Assembly: GCA_029891345.1 (NCBI GenBank)
Contig: CM056993.1
Coordinates: 273,266,900 to 273,330,899, forward strand
Direction: 5' to 3'
From: Dryococelus australis
Taxonomy: Eukaryota > Arthropoda > Insecta > Phasmatodea > Phasmatidae
Length of the DNA stretch: 64,000 bases
The notes beneath the pieces are model-generated. The model was given only the letters and a program-made list of their open reading frames with translations. It was not told where the DNA came from and made no database searches. The position numbers and the translations under genes were made by a program. Of this stretch, positions 59,032 to 64,000 are shown piece by piece (the first letter of the stretch is position 1; each line of letters starts with the position of its first letter).

Positions 59032-60923
59032 ATCTTGGTGCACACACACCCGAGCAGGCACGTATCATGTCCATGTGGATTTGCCCTAGCATGCTGGAGC
59101 TTCAAGCAGGAGTTGTATAGGAATCCTGCCAGGTATACCACATTAATCTGCTCCAGTTACAGCACGCTATAGTGTATGTAGGAGTAATATCTATCCTACC
59201 AGGTGTGTAATTGTGTCTGTACTGTGAACATTTACAGCATGTTGGAGAACATTCTACAGCTTGTCAGACATGCTGGCATGTGTACTACAGGTTGTTTCCC
59301 CACTCTCTTGTTACCCCTACTTCTGATCATTTTGCCACAAGTACACCATACACAAGTCATCTTCAGTGCATCTTGTATGACTTATGGCTTGGTTCCAGCA
59401 TACTGAAGCACGTATGGGGGCCTGATCTGCCCTGTCATGTATGCTGGCTGGTCGTGCGTTGAAGAACATGCAGAGAGCAGTCCAAGTCTTGCCCAGGTGT
59501 ATGACCAGTGTCCTGGTGCACGTTTAGCAATTGGAGGCATGCTCGAGGACATATATTAGCTGTATAATGATGCTATCATGTATGTTGTAGCTGTTACATG
59601 AAAATGGTGCTAGTAGCATGTGTGCACTTACTGCAGGGGATGTCATATCCATCCCTTGTTGAGTGCATGGTACTAGCACATGTACATTTACTGTTTCACA
59701 TTCACTCACTATAGCTTCTATATATATCTGTTTATATATCTACTGCTAAGTATGTACACATACTGTTCTTTGTTACTCACAACCACTCTCATTACTTTTT
59801 ACATCTCAACTTATTTGGTTATACTCATCTGCCCTTTGCACACACAATATTTACCCAGGGATATTTGTTCTATCTTGAGTCTTCGATCTGGGGAACTCTG
59901 TTTTTCACCCTCCCCAGGGGGGGGGGGCAGATCGCTTATCCCAATGGGAGTGATGTGAATGTGGAGGTTGGTATATGTATCGTTTGTTTACTCCTGGAGT
60001 GTTTGGTCACCCATTCTGATACTGCATGACTTCTTCTTACATGGTTTTTAGCCTCTATCTTGCCCCCCCTTTACTCTTTGCTATTATCTTTCTTTGTTGT
60101 GTTTCCACCACAATGTTGATGTTTCGTGTTTATTTACATTTTGATACTGGTAGTTTTCCTTTCCTGCATTGTAAGGGTACCTATCCCACATATTCCACCT
60201 GCCCTACTGTTAGTTCTGGTATTTGTTTTCTTATACATGCTGTGTATATATGACTCAAATGTTACCTGGTGGTGGTGCTGACGGTTTATTCATGTAGCTG
60301 GTCGCAAGTCCAGGCCCTGACCCCATCACATACCTTAGTGTGTGTTGCGTGGGGGTGAACCCAAGCAGAATGCAGGAAAGGCTGTGTGTATTACAGGTTG
60401 TGGTTGCCTCGTTCTGATGGCAAGACAGCAGGGGTGGTGGTCTCGTCCAAGAGACGAGGCAGCACCATGTGTACCTCGATGCTTTCATTTTTGTGTGGAC
60501 TCCCCCCCCCCCCCCCTTTTCTGCTGCTGTTGGTTGGTCGCCGACATTAGTGAGTTTGTGCACACTATTTGTGCATGTGTCGTGGTTGGTGTTTATTGTG
60601 TATATATATATACCTTGTTACCTTCTCACCATGTTACATTCTCACCTTTACTTTGTTTCTAGTTTGTGCCCATATGGCATAGACACACTCCATTGGAGAC
60701 AATAACAGGTAGACATAGTAGTATGGGTGAAAGGGCACACACACACGAAATAAGAACACAGATACATCATACACCTAATACTATTTATTTAAACATGACT
60801 AAATACACCAAAAATAATAATAAACAACACACAATAAAATCGATTATAGAAATATATACTCATCAGATCCAGGTCCTTGCCAAACACACATTCTGTCGAC
60901 GACGCACCATGCTGCTTCTGTGC
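59032..60923. other. Conserved long spacer between converging genes (element B)
   Basis: Counterpart of 18683-20641. CCAGCATGCTGG-like sites stand at 59086-59099, 59235-59246, 59265-59280, 59393-59407 and 59439-59451. Two G/C homopolymers (59910-59926, 60063-60070) stand at the same places as in element A. A third C(15) at 60507 is specific to this copy. Confidence 0.55.
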
Positions 60924-61772
60924 CTACATATAGGCCAGAGTGGTCTCGATCAGGCGTCGCAGCACAACCTTCCTCTTGTCCTGCAAGAGGAGGCGTGCGT
61001 TTGGGGGTTCTGCTGGCCTCTGCCGAGGGTGTCGGGCAGGCATCTGTGTGACCATCTACACCTTCCTCCTCCTCACAGGGCAGGTGGAGGTGGCAGCATC
61101 CATCATCACTGATCCCTCAGTGGAGGTGCTGGCAACAAATAGCCTGGCGGTGGTGGTGGTGGTGGAGGTATCCACTTGCTGCTTCCACCTCAGTGTTGGG
61201 GGCATGGCAGCTGCTGTTGTTGGTGGTGCTGCTGCTGGACAGAGCTGCTTTGATGATGGTGGTGGCAGTGGTGGTGGCCCGCTGGCAATGAGATCCAGCA
61301 GCTCTGTCAAATCTACAATCAACTGCGACACATTGCTCGGCCGGTGAGCATTGTCCAGCAGCATTTGGACTGCCTCCTCCTGGGTGGTCACTGCTGCTCC
61401 ATCTTCATCTAGTGTGATGATAGTCTGTGGTTGGGTGACCTTGGGGAGGGAAGGGCTGCCCTCCATGTCCATGGTGGATGGCAGCACCGAGGGTGGCAGG
61501 TGTGCTGCTGTGGCATGGAGGCCATTGTATAGCACTACATATGCCTCTACCACATCTTCATTGCAGGGCAGTGGCATGTCGTGGCATTGATGGTGAACAG
61601 TGCAGCACCCCAGTGGAGTACATGCCACCTGCTGCTGGCAATGCTCATACTTGGGTTGGGTGTGGGCGAGTAGCCAGTGGACAACCCTATTGCACACCTC
61701 CTCATAGCATCTCTCCTCCTCCCCTTGGTGAATGGGGAGGGTGTAGTTCACGGTGACCTGTCCTGTCACCAT
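60924..61772 (-). pseudogene. Pro/Thr-rich protein, element B
   Basis: ATG at 61772: MVTGQVTVNYTLPIHQGEE, then QQVACTPLGCCTVHH, MEGSPSLPK, TIITLDEDGAAVTT and IVDLTELLDLIASG, followed by Pro/Ala/Thr-rich sequence (TSTEGSVMMDAATSTCP). A single TAG at 61056 interrupts the frame; the same frame then continues to LLLQDKRKVVLRRLIETTLAY and a stop at 60924, matching the end of the element A copy. About 283 codons. One stop codon is the only visible lesion. Function unknown. Confidence 0.55.
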
Positions 61773-62112
61773 GCTAGCAAAGTTATCTTTGGATTAAACA
61801 GAAGGCTCATAATGGTGGCCAGGCCAACCGAATCTGTTTTATGTGGCTCCCTCAGTTCCCACAATGCTGCCTCCTTCACAAGCTTGTCTGAACTGTTGCA
61901 ACAGCATATGCACAAAAAGGGCACAAACAACTTCCCAGCACATACACTAGCTGTTGCATGTCAGCTCGCCCTCAGTGGCCCATGCATCGTTGCCCTCCCT
62001 ACTGTTCAAGTAAAGTACTCTTTCTTATTTGTATACACAACACACAGATGCACTGCAGGGTAAGTAGCATTTGCTGCTCCCCATTGGACGTCGTATGTAT
62101 ATGCCCCATACA

Positions 62113-62950
62113 TTACTCGCCCCAGCGACATGTCTTCACATCCTCCTCGCACAGGGCAAAATCGACTTGCCTGCACTCACACTGGTGTTCTGTAATGTCT
62201 TCAAAGTCTGCATGAGCTTTGAGGATGTGCCCAGCAGAGGGGAGGTGACTGTTGGGGTGCAAATGGACGTCTGCACATCTGTCATACTTGCCACATGGTT
62301 GTATTGTGCTGTGGAATTCATCCCAGGCATCTTGATAGCCCCATGTGTGGTTGATACTTTCACACACCTGGCCCTGCATGTACCCGAGCTCCAATTTAAA
62401 CACGACCTGTTGGTAACCCAGATAATAGCGTTCGTAGAGGTTAGCATTTTCTGGCCAGAACTGCACACAGTCACATTTGTTGAAGCCCATGGTATGAGTG
62501 GTGGTTGTCTCACCTGGAAGCTGCACCGCCAACAACAGCAGGTCGAAACTCATGTCTCTCTTGGGTGATGCACTAATGCTGACTGCACGTGCAATGTACT
62601 GCACATAGCCTCTTATACATACTTTGCTGCGAGGATCACCTAGCAGGTGAGCACCGTACATGGCAGCCTCCATATCACCATGCCACGCTTCAAGATGGTT
62701 GTATGCCATTCCCGGTGCAAGACTCAAGAGTTCGGTTGTAGGCAAGAGACTAGACAGGCAACAATACTGCATGGTGTTGGATAGAGGACAAGACAGTCTC
62801 AGTTACTGTGACTTACCCAATGTTCGAGCCTGGTGCAGCATTCCACATGCTCTGGCCATCTTGACAATTTGAAGTGTACATGGTGGTAACTGACCATAAT
62901 GCTATCGTACCTGTCCACAACCAGCGGGTGAAGGCAGTGTACATTTGAGT
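62113..62950 (-). pseudogene. Conserved protein Y, element B
   Basis: Open from 62772 to 62113 (219 codons): LEAWHGDMEAAMYGAHLLG, PKRDMSFDLLLLAVQLPGE, ENANLYERYYLGYQQVVFKL, TWGYQDAWDEFHST, and a Cys-rich end ITEHQCECRQVDFALCEED. The block shared with the start of the element A gene (62950-62790) is in other frames, so the 5' part is broken. Not recognised. Conservation of the same blocks in two diverged elements supports a real protein. Confidence 0.5.
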
Positions 62951-62971
62951 GTTGAGTTTTCTCTTTCCTGC

Positions 62972-63010
62972 AATCGAGAGAGAGAGAGAGAAAGAGAGAG
63001 ACAGAGAGAG
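62972..63010. repeat. (GA)n-rich tract
   Basis: Lies just after the small-protein stop. Element A has a (TC)n tract at the corresponding site (17100-17114). Confidence 0.7.
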
Positions 63011-63025
63011 CTGGTGAGATTGCAA

Positions 63026-63323
63026 TTATGAAAACTCGACGACGTGCATCGTCTTGCCATTGCCTATGGTCTTGATTCCGTGGTACATTATGAACACGTT
63101 ACCATTGTTCATCACTGTCATGTCGCTGTTGTTGTTGAGCTGTGAGTACCGCGTTGGTAGTCGCACCCAGACTGTCTTGAAATAGGCATGTGATGCACGA
63201 GATATATGCTGTTTCGGCCTGCCGAAAGTCCTCCACCACATAACCTTTACCCAATTTAAGATCGGCCAATATTGAGAATTGGGTGTTGCTGTTCAGTTTC
63301 GCGAACAGAGCCACCCTTTCCAC
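63026..63323 (-). pseudogene. Conserved small Polinton-associated protein, element B
   Basis: Counterpart of 16785-17078. It opens ERVALFAKLNSNTQFSILAD, then LGKGYVVEDF. A frame break in the middle leads to VWVRLPTRYSQL, NNGNVFIMYHGIK and KTMHVVEFS (stop at 63026). The start codon is GTG where element A has ATG. About 98 codons. Confidence 0.55.
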
Positions 63324-63366
63324 AGGTGTGCACTATGCAGTGGTCTGTCCTATCCATCAGGCCATG

Positions 63367-63374
63367 TTTTTATA
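63367..63374 (-). promoter_or_regulatory. TATA box of the small-protein gene (element B)
   Basis: TATAAAAA on the minus strand, 43-51 bp before the start region, same place as in element A. Confidence 0.55.
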
Positions 63375-63424
63375 TATGGTCAGTCACCAGCCTTATGGTG
63401 TCCTCCCCCCCATTTTACATAGTT

Positions 63425-63438
63425 GTGGTCATGACCAC
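63425..63438. promoter_or_regulatory. Perfect 14-bp palindrome upstream of TATA box (element B)
   Basis: GTGGTCATGACCAC, identical to 16658-16671 and 50 bp from the TATA box. Confidence 0.5.
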
Positions 63439-63471
63439 TTGCAGCCGATGCAGTGTACTGAGCCTTCATTC

Positions 63472-63984
63472 CTATATGTAGACATACTCTGTCCGATGGT
63501 CATTATGATGCCACCCTCCAGTTGTCAGGGTCCATGCACCCATTAGTAGTACATTCATTTCTGGACATGCCCAGCCTCGCCCACACTCGATGCATGTGTG
63601 GTGTGGAGTGTACCGAGACCTCAGTACCTGCAATGAGGGGTAGTCGTACTCCGCCTGTACATCGCACACCCTCTTGCCGATGCCACAATGGATACTTTCC
63701 CACCATTTCTGTTCTTGTCCAGCAATGTAGACGGTGCCCTCGGGCAACATACAGGTGAGTGCATCTCATTACTTATTGTAGGCTACATTACCCTAGTCCT
63801 AATTTATGCTGTGGTAATGTTTCTCCAGCCATGTATTTGTCACCTTACTCTTCTCGTCGAGTGCGTATCATGGGAAGGGTAGTAATAAGTTACATTATGC
63901 CAAACCACCGTCCTTGTAAGCAATGGAAATACGTTTAACTATGAAGCCATTCTGCAAGATGCAGCCCTGGAAGTTCGCAAACAT
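63472..63984 (-). pseudogene. Conserved Polinton protein Z (unknown function)
   Basis: Begins MFANFQGCILQNGFIVKRI, then ISIAYKDGG. After stops come ALDEKSKVTNTWLEKHYH, then GTVYIAGQEQKWWESI and HHTCIECGRGWACPEMN, ending HNDHRTEYVYI at 63472. I associate these blocks (KSKVTNTWL, VYIxGQExxxW, CxxCGRxxxCP) with an uncharacterised protein family common in arthropod Polinton-like elements. The closely spaced Cys residues suggest metal binding. At least two frame breaks. Only its last ~12 codons remain in element A. Confidence 0.5.
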
Positions 63985-64000
63985 TGTGATGGATGGGAGG

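Larger units (their letters stand above)
51105..64000. mobile_element. Polinton/Maverick-like element B, PolB-side part
   Basis: Its left end (GGAAAATTCCAGAACGCACC, then iterated CCATTTTGG motifs) matches both ends of element A. In order: terminal repeat, non-coding repeats, PolB (+), long conserved spacer, Pro-rich protein (-), protein Y (-), small protein (-), protein Z (-), then the window ends. Integrase, ATPase and protease would lie beyond 64 kb. A family B MITE sits at 53187. All genes are damaged. Confidence 0.8.

Noticed and set aside
1..64000. CRISPR arrays, rRNA genes and bacterial-type operons
   Set aside because: Tandem repeats present are minisatellites or satellites without regular spacers. 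No rRNA sequence was recognised. Gene overlaps occur only inside the Polinton-like element.

Overview
The window looks like a repeat-rich intergenic stretch of an arthropod, most likely insect, nuclear genome. The background is AT-rich, genes are spliced with GT-AG borders, and tRNA-derived SINEs, TA- and TTAA-flanked MITEs, a Tc1-like element, a PIF/Harbinger element and Polinton/Maverick-like elements are all present. There are no bacterial operons, rRNAs or CRISPR arrays. The only trace of an ordinary host gene is a weak candidate first exon near 33.6 kb. Species and family names rest on motif reading only; no database search was possible.

Layout. 1-11.2 kb is AT-rich DNA with a degenerate minisatellite, tRNA-like repeats and several MITEs, one of them interrupted by a second, TTAA-flanked MITE. 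11.2-27.5 kb is a decayed Polinton-like element (element A), more GC-rich than its flanks. 27.5-29.5 kb holds an (AT)n tract and a roughly 200-bp tandem repeat. 29.5-32.5 kb is a PIF/Harbinger element with a spliced, broken transposase on + and a spliced MADF-domain gene on -. 32.5-39 kb has tRNA-like repeats, a candidate host promoter/first exon, a tandem set of degenerate tRNA-like units interrupted by a SINE, and a Harbinger-type MITE with another MITE inside it. 39.8-41.75 kb is a long non-autonomous TA-flanked element. 42.06-44.17 kb is a Tc1-like element with a broken DDE transposase. 44.87-46.53 kb is a foldback with 0.7-kb arms. 46.5-51.1 kb carries more MITEs, a SINE and simple repeats. 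From 51.1 kb to the window end is the PolB-side part of a second Polinton-like element (element B).

The Polinton-like genes form a virus-like set: retroviral-type integrase, a family protein with an NELVD signature, a long coiled-coil protein, a packaging ATPase, a basic core-like protein, an adenain-like cysteine protease, a capsid-like protein, several conserved small proteins and a protein-primed family-B DNA polymerase. Every copy is damaged by frameshifts, stops or deletions, so both elements appear to be relics. Combining A and B, the ancestral order can be inferred as TIR, integrase, NELVD protein, coiled coil, ATPase, core protein, protease, capsid-like, protein Z, small protein, protein Y, Pro-rich protein, conserved spacer, PolB, TIR.

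The most striking structure is element A. It has two integrase-end arms in inverted orientation, and PolB is cut down to its last ~140 codons, which are joined to the N-terminal part of the capsid-like gene of the opposite arm. It therefore reads as a double-left-end chimera. Comparing A with B exposes two conserved non-coding signals: a 1.9-kb spacer between converging genes with palindromic repeats, and a 14-bp perfect palindrome upstream of a TATA box.
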